64,000 nucleotides of DNA from Thecamonas trahens ATCC 50062. Lineage: Eukaryota; Apusozoa; Apusomonadida; Apusomonadidae. The stretch's first letter is position 1, and each line of letters starts with the position of its first letter. A program made the translations under genes and the position numbers. Below, one piece after another: positions 9,894-20,800 of the stretch. The stretch lies in assembly GCF_000142905.1 (NCBI RefSeq), contig NW_013657663.1:454501-518500 (forward strand). The letters are read 5' to 3'. The notes beneath the pieces are model-generated. The model made no database searches. It was not told the DNA's origin and worked only from the letters and a program-made list of their open reading frames with translations.

Positions 9894-10987
9894 GCCACTG
9901 CTATTCGTCAGATCAAGAGAAAGGTGTACTGCTGGAATTGTTATCTGCTGCTTTGGGAGCGGGTACCGGTGAAGGTGGCTAGCCTTCTCTGCCGTGGGAT
10001 CGATCCCTCCTGCCTCGAGCTACAAGGACGTGTGTGTATGGGGGGGTAGGGATCGTGATCGTACGCCCCTCCCCCCCCCCCCCCCCGACTGATAGGTCCG
10101 ATGGCTACAAGTAGCCGGTTGACATCGAGTGCTGTGCATATGTTGTTGATCGCTTGTGCTCTGGCCAGGAGCCCGCGGACTTGGCAGAAGCAGAGTGTAC
10201 ACATTGGGTGCCCCTCCCCCCTCCATCGCAGCTTGCCATCATGCGCTCGATGCTCACAATCACCTGGCCAACAATGATGTTATCTCTTACACATCCGATC
10301 ATCATGGCGTATACCGTTCCATGGGCGAGACCCCACAACGAGACGGTGCCATGATCGTATGCGCGAGAGCGAGTACCTGGTTGTGAGCAACCACATCGCT
10401 CCTTCGCACCTCGACCATCGCCTCCGATGGTCAAAGCATGCGACTAGCAACAACCGAGTCCTCCATAACACATTACCATCGCATCCAGCATGACCATGTT
10501 CTGGTGCGAGGTCGGAACCATCGGGATGGGGTAGGTGTGCCGGGAGACACGACCAGAGAGGCTAAAGTCAGCGCTCTTGGCATGGCGGCCGTCGGTGGAG
10601 AAGATGATGTGGGACGAGTTGAGGACACATTGCGACACGCATCTTACGTGGACATATGTCTGGGCGAGACCGAGCTATTGCAGCACTGGTGGACCTTGAA
10701 AGAGATGATGAGGTTGTCAAGATTCTCATCATTGTCGGCGTGTTCCCGTCGATGGTGGTGTGCAGGCTTTCGGCGGAGATGATGAGCCAGGCAAACCGGA
10801 TCACTGCAAACCGGACGGCAGGCTTGCCAGATGACACAGACAAGAGCCACGAGCCACCAGATCTGACCTGCCAGAACGCTTCGCTCCTCGACCATCATCA
10901 CGTCGACGAAGAACTTTGAGTGTTTGGAGATGATGTGGATGACTCGCTCACCTGTCGTTTGATGAACAGAAAACCATCGAGTGAGCG
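9894..10987. promoter_or_regulatory. Intergenic region, probable promoter and 5'-UTR intron of the F-box/ankyrin gene
   Basis: A GTACGC donor-like site at 10061 is followed at once by a C16 run (10071-10086), and an acceptor-like AACAG ends at 10969, 18 bases before the ATG at 10988. This matches the style of other first introns here, so a 909-base 5'-UTR intron (10061-10969) on the plus strand is likely. Short minus-strand frames at about 10100-10840 have some coding look and splice-like edges, but I could not assemble a protein from them. Confidence 0.35.
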
Positions 10988-13900
10988 ATGACGGCAGCGG
11001 CGAGTCAACGGACAAAGACTCAACTGTCCATGGGAGCCGGGTGCCGCAAAGGACCAAGGGGAGGAGAGGATGGGTTTGAAGGCGTTGGAGTAGGGATGGG
11101 AGGGCGGGCGAATGGGGTTGGGGCCTCTGGTGGTGGTGGTGGTGGTGGTGGTGGTGGTGGTGGTGGTGGTGGTTCTGGTTCTGGTGGTGGTACTTCGGGA
11201 CACGGTGGTGGTCATGGTGGTGGTCATTCTGGTCGAGGTCGTCGAGGTGGTGGTGGTAGGGGGTATGGAGAAGATGGTTGGTATGGTGATGGTACAGGAT
11301 TGGGAATGAGGAAAAATTCATCGTTGGCAAGGTTGCATACTCGGACACGATCACTGAGGGAGATCTCAGAGCAGAGACTCTCAGCCATCATGACTGCCGC
11401 TGTAGCCGGTCCCGGCCCGGACTCTGACGGCTGGGAAGCGCTCGAGTCGCTTGGTCTCGCTCGCGCCGAGTCGTACTCTGTGCCTTCACTCGCTGGTTCG
11501 GTCAGCGTCCTGCCCAAGGACTCGATGGTGGCTGATAGCGAGGAGCTGAATCGGACCGTGGCCGAGATGGCGGCGGGCAAGCGGCAAGTTCGAAATGGGG
11601 ACCTGGCGACGCAGTCGTTCTTTGTCCCGACAGCCAGACAGAGGCGGAAGCGTGCCGGAAGCAACGATAGCACGCGTAGCGAGCGGCGGATAAGTCTCGG
11701 TGGCTTGATGGACGAGGCACGCGAGCGAGCGATGCGGCTAGGGCCACGAGCAGAAGCAGAGCGCGAGTATGATCTCTCCGCCTCGCTGCTGGGCCGGACT
11801 ATGGGCCTCATTTCGCTGCAGCTCTCGTCCGAGACGACAATGTTTGACTTGCCGCTGGAGAACGGGCTCCGGCGGATCTGCCACTTCCTCCATCCTCAAG
11901 ATGTGGTGGCACTCGCTTCGACCTGCTACGTCCTCTACGACATCATTCTCTCCGACGAGCCGTTCTGGGCAGCGCTCCACTCTGTGGCGTTGAGTAAGAC
12001 GCAGCAGCGGCAGCCGCTAGCGTCGTCGCGGCGGATGGTAGCCCAGCCTGCGCTGCTGCGGTCGGCATCGACCGACGGCTTCTTCCTCGGTTCGCGTAAG
12101 ATGCCTTCGCACGAGGATATGCACGTCTTCTTTGGCGACGACGAGCTCGCGCACAAGCCGCCGCCCAACCCCAACCGCAGAAAGGCAATCCGCTCTGCGG
12201 CGCTGACCGCTGCTGCCGACGCGGCCTCGCAGCCACGGGCCTCAAACTCGATCTGGGACGTGGCGCCGTCGTACAAGGCCTACCGCGCGCTTCAGCTCGA
12301 CAAGCTCTGGGCTGTCTTTACCACGCGCGAACTCCCGCTCGCCATCCTCGATACAAACCTCCTGCAGGCCTCCGAGTTTTCACTTCACAACCTTTCGCGG
12401 TGCGACGACACGGCGTCGTCCGAGCTTTCGTCGGCGGAGTACTACTCGTCGTACTACTCCTCGGACGACGAGGCCCCGTCGTGTTCTGACCTTGTCTACG
12501 CTGGCAGCAACACGCAGATCTCGAGCTCATCCTGCTCCAACTCGGAGTGCGACGGCTTGTCGGCGCCAACGACACCGTCGCCGTCTACCTCGCCCTTGAT
12601 TGCATCCATCCCTGATCCAATGGACGAGCCTTTGCAGGCCGGACGTGCAGCCATCCCGGCGATGGAGCTGGGCGGCATGCTGGAAGCATCAGCGAGCTCT
12701 GGCTCATTCCATCTCTCGCATCTTCCGCTTGCACCGGCGAACCCACTTTCCAGAATCCGCAACTCGCCAGATGTGGGGCCGTACACTCCGCGACGGCGGC
12801 ATCATCGTCGGCGTCACACGCCGCGCGTCGGTGCCGCCGCCGGCGGTGGCAGCAAGGAGGATGAGGCTTGGACCAAGGACTCGGAGTTGCTACTGGCGTA
12901 CACGCTGCGGACTGGAGCCCATACTCGGTACCGTGGTGGCGAGCGGCGATCACTCGAGGCGGCGCGGATGCTTTCGGCGGCATCCCTGGTGGCGTCGCCA
13001 TCTGACTCGGCGCTGGAGGAGCGCGCGGCGCGGTTTGAACTCATTGCGCAGCAGCTGTTCTGGGCGGCGCTGGCGAACCGGCCGCGGGTCATGTCAGCGG
13101 TGCTCAACACCAACGTCCACGTGGCGTCGGACGAGCGGGTCATGCTCCTCAATGCGCACGTCCCACGCAAGCTCATCGGCCGCATTCCGGTCCTAACCGA
13201 CCGGCCGCCGCCGCGGTCTGTGTTTGGATCCGACGACGCGGCTCGCTGCTCTGAGCCTGCGCTTCACACCTCGCAACTGCTTCGGGCGCTCTCGCTCGAC
13301 GTGACATCGAACCATGTGTGCGAGAGCGAGGAGGCCATGACTGCCCTGGGACTCGACGGCCTCGGCCCGGACCGGATCACAACGCTGCTGTTGGAGGCGA
13401 TTGTGGCAGGAGCGACCGACACGGCGCTGTATCTGGTCCGACTCCGCGATGTCAACGTCAACGTGCCGTACTCGCTCCCACCGCTGCATGTGGCGACGCT
13501 GTACTCACGACCGCTTATTGTCCGCGCGCTCCTTGATACGGGCATGGTCAACGAGGAGTACTTTGAGTCTACCGGACTTGTCTCGCCGCTGCACGTAGCT
13601 GCAGCGCGGGGGGACATGCGGACACTCCACGTCCTCCTTGCCCACTCGAACATTGACGTCGACACACCGACGCCGATCCAGGGCGTGCTCGGCGGGCTGT
13701 ACACCCCGCTCATGCTCGCGGTCTCCAACAACCACATCCGTGTAGTGAAGCTCCTGCTTCACGTTGGCGCCTCACCGGATGTGCATCGTGCTGATGGCAT
13801 GACTGCGCTCTTCATTGCCGCCCATGCCGGCTTTGACGACATTGCCAACCTCTTGCTCGACGCCGGCGCGTCGACCTCGCCGCCGGCTTCGTCACCGGGC

Positions 13901-14230
13901 TGGTGGGACGTTGTCGCTCGCGGCTTTCTCACCGATCTCCGCGAAAAGTGTCTCGGCGGGACCGGCGTGGTCGTCGACGAGGGACTGGTGCACTACAGCG
14001 ATGGCGGCGGCGGTCTCACTCGTCCGCGCGCCTACTCGCACTTGCCGGCCAAGACGCTGAGCAAGTCTCCATCGCTGTACGGCCATCTGGAGAGCTCCAA
14101 GTGGGCCCGCGAGTCGTACGGCCCGCGGCCGAATCTGATGGACGTGGCCGAGCGGGTAGAGACCCGCAAGCGAGCGTTGACACTCGCGAGTAGTGTCAGC
14201 CGCGGCCGTGACACGTCGGTGTCCGGATGA
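10988..14230 (+). CDS. F-box-like and ankyrin-repeat protein
   Basis: 1080 residues from the ATG at 10988. The first 110 residues are Gly-rich, coded by a GGT repeat (about 11130-11175). MTAAVAGPGPDSDGWEALES (11390) is an alternative start, but the stretch before it (RKNSSLARLHTRTRSLREIS) looks coding. An F-box-like unit lies near 286-330 (LENGLRRICHFLHPQDVVAL, then FWAALH). Ser-rich low complexity spans 470-560. Ankyrin repeats run from about 815 to 965: PPLHVATLYSRPLIVRALLD, SPLHVAAARGDMRTLHVLL, TPLMLAVSNNHIRVVKLLL and TALFIAAHAGFDDIANLLLD. The likely role is an SCF-type substrate adaptor, inferred from domains. No clear catalytic motif is seen. Confidence 0.75.
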   Translation: MTAAASQRTKTQLSMGAGCRKGPRGGEDGFEGVGVGMGGRANGVGASGGGGGGGGGGGGGGGSGSGGGTSGHGGGHGGGHSGRGRRGGGGRGYGEDGWYGDGTGLGMRKNSSLARLHTRTRSLREISEQRLSAIMTAAVAGPGPDSDGWEALESLGLARAESYSVPSLAGSVSVLPKDSMVADSEELNRTVAEMAAGKRQVRNGDLATQSFFVPTARQRRKRAGSNDSTRSERRISLGGLMDEARERAMRLGPRAEAEREYDLSASLLGRTMGLISLQLSSETTMFDLPLENGLRRICHFLHPQDVVALASTCYVLYDIILSDEPFWAALHSVALSKTQQRQPLASSRRMVAQPALLRSASTDGFFLGSRKMPSHEDMHVFFGDDELAHKPPPNPNRRKAIRSAALTAAADAASQPRASNSIWDVAPSYKAYRALQLDKLWAVFTTRELPLAILDTNLLQASEFSLHNLSRCDDTASSELSSAEYYSSYYSSDDEAPSCSDLVYAGSNTQISSSSCSNSECDGLSAPTTPSPSTSPLIASIPDPMDEPLQAGRAAIPAMELGGMLEASASSGSFHLSHLPLAPANPLSRIRNSPDVGPYTPRRRHHRRRHTPRVGAAAGGGSKEDEAWTKDSELLLAYTLRTGAHTRYRGGERRSLEAARMLSAASLVASPSDSALEERAARFELIAQQLFWAALANRPRVMSAVLNTNVHVASDERVMLLNAHVPRKLIGRIPVLTDRPPPRSVFGSDDAARCSEPALHTSQLLRALSLDVTSNHVCESEEAMTALGLDGLGPDRITTLLLEAIVAGATDTALYLVRLRDVNVNVPYSLPPLHVATLYSRPLIVRALLDTGMVNEEYFESTGLVSPLHVAAARGDMRTLHVLLAHSNIDVDTPTPIQGVLGGLYTPLMLAVSNNHIRVVKLLLHVGASPDVHRADGMTALFIAAHAGFDDIANLLLDAGASTSPPASSPGWWDVVARGFLTDLREKCLGGTGVVVDEGLVHYSDGGGGLTRPRAYSHLPAKTLSKSPSLYGHLESSKWARESYGPRPNLMDVAERVETRKRALTLASSVSRGRDTSVSG
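11130..11175 (+). repeat. GGT trinucleotide repeat coding poly-Gly
   Basis: About 14 tandem GGT units, followed by degenerate GGT/TCT units to about 11260. In frame they give a poly-Gly tract at the start of the F-box/ankyrin protein. If the protein starts at 11390 instead, this would be 5'-UTR. Confidence 0.8.
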
Positions 14231-14611
14231 GGAAGAGTGCCGGATATCGTTTGTCGTTTGTTGATGGGGGGGGGGGGGGGGGAAAGAAACACTTCACTGC
14301 ACGCACACACGCGCGCACGCGAGAGGCATGAGAGCCACGCAGGGCACCATTTGCAATGCAAGTGCAGCCAGGCAGGACGAGCCCAAGAGAGTCGTAGGTC
14401 GTGACCGGGGAAGCGCGTAAAAGAAATGCACAACGGTGACGCGAGCCCAAGCCGCAGAGAGTAGGGCGGGGGGCAAGGTGCTTGTCCAGGACAACATGGA
14501 AAAGCACACCGATTGAGACGGGTGGGCTGACGAGAGAGCAGGCCACACAGCAGACAGTGGAGGTACGTGGAGTTGAGCAGCGGTGATGGAGACAGCGGAA
14601 GCTGGTGCTAG
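14231..14611. other. Convergent intergenic spacer with G17 run
   Basis: It lies between two stop codons on opposite strands. It holds 17 G at 14266-14282 and no gene. It should contain both 3' ends and polyadenylation signals. Confidence 0.6.
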
Positions 14612-16009
14612 TTAGAGGAGGTGCGCACGCTTGGCGGGCGGGGCGACGTCTTCGGAGTTGTCGTCGTAGTTGTTGGCGGAGGCCTCAACCTCGGGCTGGG
14701 CTTCGACTCCCGAGTCATAGTCTGCGATAGGCGCCGGGGTTGCAGTGGTCTGCTCCGGCGGGGCGACGGCGTCGAGCAGGAGCGACGAGATGCCATCGTC
14801 GGCTTCAGGGATGGGCTTGGCGGAGCGCGGCGGCGAGTCTTTGAGCAGAGTGTCCATGGCGGCCGGGCGGAGCGAGGTCCGCGGGCCGGCGCGCGAGTTG
14901 GGCTGGATGCCCAGCTTCATCGACGTGGCGAGCTCCTCCGACTTTGTCCAGCACGACGGGGCTGGCCTCGGCTTGTCGAGCGAGTTGGGGATGTGATAGA
15001 CGGTGTGGGTGAGGCAGAAGACCGAGTGGCAGGTGTGGGGGCGGCGCTTGCGCCGGTTGCCCACGCCGCACTGGATAGGAATGTCGTCGATGGTGTTTGG
15101 CACCATGTGGTACTGGTTGCAGTTGGTGCAGTACACGTCGCGGGTGAGGGCCCAGACGCAAAAGTAGCACGCCACCGACGCGAGAGCCTTGGACCTCATG
15201 GGCGCGTCGCCGGACCGCCGCGAGCGGAAGCACGAGAGCGGGAGCACGAGGTGGCACTGGTCACACTGGAAGAGCAGGCCGACAGGCTCGCGGTCGAGGT
15301 GCGGCTTGAGGCGCTCATAGTGCTCGCGCGCAGCCCGCGACAGCTCGTCCGGGTCCATCCCACGGAGGCGCTCGCGCGCAGCCTCGCGCTTGAGCGACAC
15401 CGCCGACGGCGTCGACATCCGCGGCGAGTGGCTCCGCTTGCGCTTCTTCTTGCTCATCGGCTTCTTCTTCAGCTGCAGCAGGTCCGCCGCTGCGTTGGCG
15501 GCAGACTTGTGGGCAGAACCGGTCATCGCCGCCTGCGCCGCCGCCATCCGCGCTCGCATCTGCGCCTGCATCTGCATCTGCGCCATCTGCATCTGCGCCA
15601 TCTGCATCTGCATCTGCATCGGGTTCGCCGCAAACGCCGCAGCGTACATCGGCATCGCCGCCATCATCTGCATCTGCTGCGCCGCCATGCGCTGGTAGCC
15701 AGGCACCACATGCGCCGGGGCGGGGTACGCCACTCCGTTGAGCATCCGCGGGGCAGAGCCACTCGGGCTCGAGCCCGCCCCTGCCGCATTCACAACAGGC
15801 TGCGGCGGCTGCGAACCTTCGCGCACGGGCTCAAGGCAGCCTTTGACCGCTCCCCCTGGGAGCGACCGCGGCGTCGGCGACCGCTCGACAAATCCGGCTC
15901 CAGACACCGGGAGGGATGGCTTGGACATAGCAACGTTACGCGGTGACGGCTTGAAGTCTACGACTCGAGACATTAACTCCAAGGAAATCTGCGCAATGCC
16001 AGAGGCCAC
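14612..16009 (-). CDS. Met/Gln-rich protein with a conserved-looking Cys-rich domain, function unknown
   Basis: 465 residues if started at the ATG at 16009. The middle holds a Met-Gln repeat (QMQMQMAQMQMAQMQM), then a basic KKKPMSKKKRKRSHSP patch that could be a nuclear signal. A Cys/His-rich region follows: CDQCHLVLPLSC, CYFCVWALTRDVYCTNCNQY, CGVGNRRKRRPHTC and CHSVFCLTH. It probably binds zinc, but no family came to mind. The tail is acidic and disordered. An upstream exon is possible: ATG at 17064 coding MASVTTQPV with donor GTACGT, joined to an acceptor at 15989 (phase 0, 1049-base intron). In that case the residues MASGIAQ before 15988 would be intronic. Confidence 0.7.
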   Translation of the reverse strand: MASGIAQISLELMSRVVDFKPSPRNVAMSKPSLPVSGAGFVERSPTPRSLPGGAVKGCLEPVREGSQPPQPVVNAAGAGSSPSGSAPRMLNGVAYPAPAHVVPGYQRMAAQQMQMMAAMPMYAAAFAANPMQMQMQMAQMQMAQMQMQAQMRARMAAAQAAMTGSAHKSAANAAADLLQLKKKPMSKKKRKRSHSPRMSTPSAVSLKREAARERLRGMDPDELSRAAREHYERLKPHLDREPVGLLFQCDQCHLVLPLSCFRSRRSGDAPMRSKALASVACYFCVWALTRDVYCTNCNQYHMVPNTIDDIPIQCGVGNRRKRRPHTCHSVFCLTHTVYHIPNSLDKPRPAPSCWTKSEELATSMKLGIQPNSRAGPRTSLRPAAMDTLLKDSPPRSAKPIPEADDGISSLLLDAVAPPEQTTATPAPIADYDSGVEAQPEVEASANNYDDNSEDVAPPAKRAHLL

Positions 16010-17818
16010 ACATCAAAGGGGCAGATCCAACAGAGCGCGGGCGAGGACAAAGCAGGTCCGGACGCGTGAAACATGCCGACAAGTCATCGTCATGATGCCG
16101 TGCCAGGTCATCCAAAAAAAATCGCCACCACCACCATCCGTCCACGACAGGGAAGCAGCCGACGCGGGGATCACCCGAACACAAAAGCAGGGCGAGAGAG
16201 TGAGTACAGTTGTGTGGGTGGAAGGAGAGATGGAACCCGCCGTATAATTCATGCCTCTTTCCCAGGTGTTCAAGCGAGCAAGGCCGAGACTGTGGCCAAG
16301 GCTGCGCCTCGCGGGGCGGTAGGAAAGGGGGGGGGGACAGGCTGCGCCAGGCGATACTCCCTTGCCATGCATTCCTATCAAGAGATGAATTGATAAATGG
16401 CACGCGATGCCAAAAAAGGTGCTCAGCGGAGAGCCGGTGGTGGAGCGGCAGGAGCGCGAAAGTGGTGGCGTGGCGCCTTGCGGAGGTTGAAGGTTGGCCG
16501 AGGGGAGGCTGGAGCGGGGGAAGGGGTGAGGGGGGGGGGAGATAACGAACAGGTTGGAGGTTGGAGACCTGGGCGAATATAACACAAGTCACAGATAGAC
16601 AATAGTCCTTGTAGGGGTCTGGGGAATGTGGGTGGGTGGGAAGAGGCGGTGTTGTAGACGGGTGGTGGCTGTGGAGCACTTGCCGGTAGCAACACCGGTC
16701 GCCGTCAAACAGTCCAAAGGGGCAAAAAATGGCATCGGCTGGCCGGGAACGCTACGCCGGTTTGCCCAAAAGGGCAAAATCGGGTGCTCCAGCAGACCGT
16801 CCGGTGGGCGTAAAAAACGGCCAATTTCGCCGTAGCCGTTCGCGCCATCTGTTTTGCCGTTTCGGGCAAAATTAGCAACGCTGCGTCGCGTCAGCCCGCA
16901 CGTCCACCGGCTGAGGCCTAAAGAACGGGGAAACGATGACAGAGCGACGGAAGCTCGCACAGAGCCAGAGTGACTTGCCGGTAAAGCACTCGTACAAAAA
17001 TCAGGGTTGGAAAACTGGTCCAAAGCCCCCTACGTACCACCGGCTGAGTGGTGACAGAGGCCATTCTTGGCCGGCGGAATGCAAGCCCGAGACAAACAGG
17101 CCCCTGCCGACGGCCGGCTACCAGGCTTTGGTCGAGCTGAGGGGCGTTGCTATTGCTCATGCTAACTACAGAATACCCAATGTATGTTGTCTGGTGTGGT
17201 ATACGTACGAGTCCTGGTTTCAGAAAGGTGGGTGGGGGGAGGGGGGAGGAGGGGAGCGTTGGTCCGAAGAGTAGTGTATCAGCCCTACGCCCCGGTAGCC
17301 ATTGCTGGAGCGGGTGGCAGCCCGGCAATGTCCGCCTGTCCAATTGTTCACCGCGGGCCAGCCGCGGCACATTGCCCCACACTGTTCTGATCGGCATATC
17401 TAGTGATTCAGAGATGTAAGCGTCGCCAGAGCGGTATAGCTGGTGCAACCTGTCGATTGTGTATAGTTCATGACCATAGCTTTCGTGTGATGCGCCTTGT
17501 ATGGGCCTTTACGAGGGTGGCCATGATGGATGTGCTCGAAGGCGACCAGCAATGCGTTACGTTTGCGGGCGTTGACCAACAGGCAATACTTGCGGCAATA
17601 CTGCGGTGTGCGGACAAGTCGCATGCGTCCGCACAAGACCAAAACAGGACAGGGCTAGTTACTTACCGCGGGTTTACGATGTGGCCAGCCCCTGGGTGAC
17701 CAATAATGTCTGGCAGAAGAGATTGGGGCCGATGATGCGGCCGCCGACAACGATGATGACCCCGAGCCCGAGCCCGAGCCGCCCGATAGGACCAACGACG
17801 GCTATGCATTCCTTTGCC
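16010..17818. other. 1.8 kb region without a clear gene; inverted repeats and a possible upstream exon
   Basis: It separates the Cys-rich gene start from the giant 1 stop, both minus. It may hold an upstream exon at 17064-17038 and a long intron. Two inverted repeats built on GGCAAA lie at 16761-16778 (7-base arms, 4-base loop) and 16852-16871 (7-base arms, 6-base loop). A third inverted repeat (GTGCGGAC and its complement) lies at 17608-17634. No open frame has the composition of the neighbouring genes. Confidence 0.5.
16761..16871. repeat. Pair of GGCAAA-type inverted repeats
   Basis: TTTGCCC-AAAA-GGGCAAA at 16761-16778 and TTTTGCC-GTTTCG-GGCAAAA at 16852-16871 are perfect in their arms. 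A single GGGGCAAAAAA lies at 16719. They could be protein-binding sites or simply local low complexity. Confidence 0.6.
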
Positions 17819-20800
17819 TCACGAGCTCGAACGCGAGCTTGGGCTCGAGCTCGAGCTCGAGCCCGAGCTTGAGCTTGAGCTCGACCCAAGCCGCTTGTTC
17901 GGCTGGACTTGCATGACAGACACAAAGAGCTCCTGATCGGTGGGCATAGGCGGCGGCGCTGGCGTTGATGAGAGCGCAACCAAGGTGGTGTCATGCTCGA
18001 GCGACGAGAGCCGGGGTTTCGCCTGTGCCTCGGGCGAGTGCAGCGTAGTGACAAAGGCCGCAGAGTCGAACGCGTCGCACATCGAAGTCATCGGCGATGC
18101 CGAAACCAGCGGCGGCGGCGGCGGCGGGAGGTCCTTGCTCGAGACCACGAAAGATGACAGCTGCGCATCGGGCAAGTCGCTGCTGCCCGCGCTGCCGCCG
18201 TCGAGCACAACAAATGGCGAGGTGCCTACTGTGGCCTGATCGAGCGTCCCAAGGTTGTCCAGCTCCATGTCAAAGATCTGGCTGCCGCCAAACGACTCGC
18301 CCTCACCAAACACGGCGTCAAACTCGGCCTCGAGCTTTTTGTTCCGCCGCGCGATGAGGATGAGGTCTATGATGTTGCCAACAACAATGGCGAGGACGTT
18401 GACGATAATTGCGGCCATCGCCGTTCCGTTACGGAAGCTAGCCTCTGCAAACGTGCCCGACCACAGGATGACCATGCATGAGCCAAGACAAAGCAGCGCG
18501 AGCTGGTTGTGGAACATTGTTTCGTATGGCAGGTACCGCGCAAGCTGCATAAACGACATTACAAGAGCAAACAGCGCCACACTCGCCTTGGTCAATGGAG
18601 CACGGAAAAAGGTCATGGCCAGCACAACCGCGGCCTTGCGCGCCATGATCCACACCTCGAATCGATAGTTGGCCGGCGAGAACCGCCCCACCAGAAACGC
18701 ATACCGCAGGCTGAACAGGTCGGGATTGCTCACCCGCTTGAGCCGAGTGAGTAGCGCAAAGACTCCTAGAGGGAGCCCGACGCAGTAGATCGCACTGAAG
18801 AGGACAGCCATGCCAAAGTAGTTCCAGTACCACGTTCCGTAGCAGCTCTTGGCCGGCGCAGCCTCGAGGACCCACCGCCCGTCCTTGTCGCGGCGGCACT
18901 GGAGATAGCTCATTGCCATCGCCGCCAGCGGCAGGTACAGCAGCACCATCAGCTGCAGGTAAGCCCGCCGACAGGCATCCCGCAGCGCGCCGACCGTCAG
19001 CTTGACGTCCCGGCCCATTCGCGGCGCGAGGTGCGCCTTGTAGGCCAGGAAGCCACAGTAGACAGCGGCAAACGGAAAGAGGAAGAGCAGCGGGAGCAGG
19101 ACCGTGATCCACCACTTGAGCAGCCACACGTCGTCCGTCACCGTTGCACACTCGGGCGAGCTCAGGTCAAAGTTGAGGTTAAAGAACGAGACCACGTTGA
19201 AGAACTGCGCCGCAAAGTTCGACCACGGCAGCTCAAACTGGCCGTACATTGCACTGATCTGCAGCGAGTTGAAGCCAATCATGGCCGCCGCAAACTTGTA
19301 GCTCAGCTCCTCCTTTGCGTTGAGCCACACGAGCACACCCACCACAAGCACAGAGAGCAGCATCACCAGCCCCAACAACGGCAGCGTCCGGTTGTCGCAC
19401 TTGTAGCACTCACCAGAGAGCGCATAGTATCTGCGGGCACACGCCCCACACAGCCGCCCGGTGTAGCCCTTGGCGCACGCAAACGGGTAGCCACCACGAC
19501 ACGCCCGCGCGTTCGGGCACTCGAGGAACACACCCGGCTCGTTGGTCGGAAAGTAGCCCGGTAGAGCCACAGGCATCGCCAGCCCGCCGTCACACCGTGC
19601 ACCCTCGGGGCACTCGATGCACGGCTCGTTGATCTCGCGGAGCATCGAAAAGTAGCCCGGAATACAGGTACAGTTGAGTCCGCCACCGGCCACAGGCACA
19701 AAGCCCTGTTCAACCTGCGCGTTGACCGGGCACGTGAGACACTCGGTCGCCCCGATGCCGGTCAGAACGGTCGACTCGGGACAGATCTCGCACGGCTCCA
19801 GCGAGGTCTCGGCAGAAACCGTGCCCTCGGTGCAGAGAGCGCACTCGAGGACGGTCGAGCCTGACTTGACCAGCGCACCCGAGCCGGGCAGGCATGCCTG
19901 CACCACAACCGAGCCACTGATTCGTGCACCCGGCGCAAGCTCCAGCGACATCGCAGACCGCGCCACTTGCACATGCAGTTCGACTGCCACCCCAACGTCG
20001 GCACCGATCCGCGCTGCCACCCCCACGCCCGAAAAGGCAAGGACTTCGGCATCCAGCGGCTGCTGTCGCCCAGAGCCCACAAACGCATACGCGCTCTCGA
20101 GCGAGAGATCCGCGAGCTCCATCGCCACCATCACTTGTGGGTCGACCACAACCTGGCCAAAACCGTCGAGGGCCATCACTTGCCCGGCGCCCGCGCCAAA
20201 GAGCGTGCCTGACGAGATGACCGCCGGGAGGCTGCTAACCCACGCTAAAGACACCAACGGGCCGCCAACCAGCGGCGCGTACCCAACCGCGTCGACAACA
20301 GCAGGCAAACTCGCGTTGACCACGACCTCCATCGCTGGCGCGACATCGATCCACGGCGCGCTCCGCAGGAAGCTGCCATAGCTGGTGCTCACCTCCGGCG
20401 CTGTGCAGCATGGGTCAGACCCAGACGCGCAGTAACCCGCTTGTGCGTGGCAGACAAAGAACATCCCTGTGGCAGGCAGCATCTGCTCAACAGCTTTTGT
20501 CGGGTCCAGCTCAAACGGTTCGTTCCCCGAGCCGGCCAGCACCACCCTGGCACCACAGGCAAATCCAACCGCGCCGTACACTGCCCGGTTTCGCACCAGT
20601 GCAGTCTCTCTTATTTCCACCACTCCGCGTTGGACGCATCCAGCTGGTTCACTCCCGACAGGCATCGCGAGCGCCTCCAGCGATGAGCTTGATGGCTCGA
20701 TCGGAAACCCGTTCGCCGACGTCACCCCGCGCAGGTACTGCGACTCGGAGGCGGCAGCCACGGCACCACCAAACGATGCCTCGTTTTCACGCATCTGAGC

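Noticed and set aside
10105-10843. Small multi-exon minus-strand gene
   Set aside because: Several short frames and splice-like edges exist, but no consistent protein or family motif emerged; the 5'-UTR intron explanation is simpler.
17500-17700. tRNA gene candidate near an inverted repeat
   Set aside because: No T-loop or anticodon arm could be drawn; only one 8-base stem is present. No tRNA was seen anywhere in the window, though only by eye.
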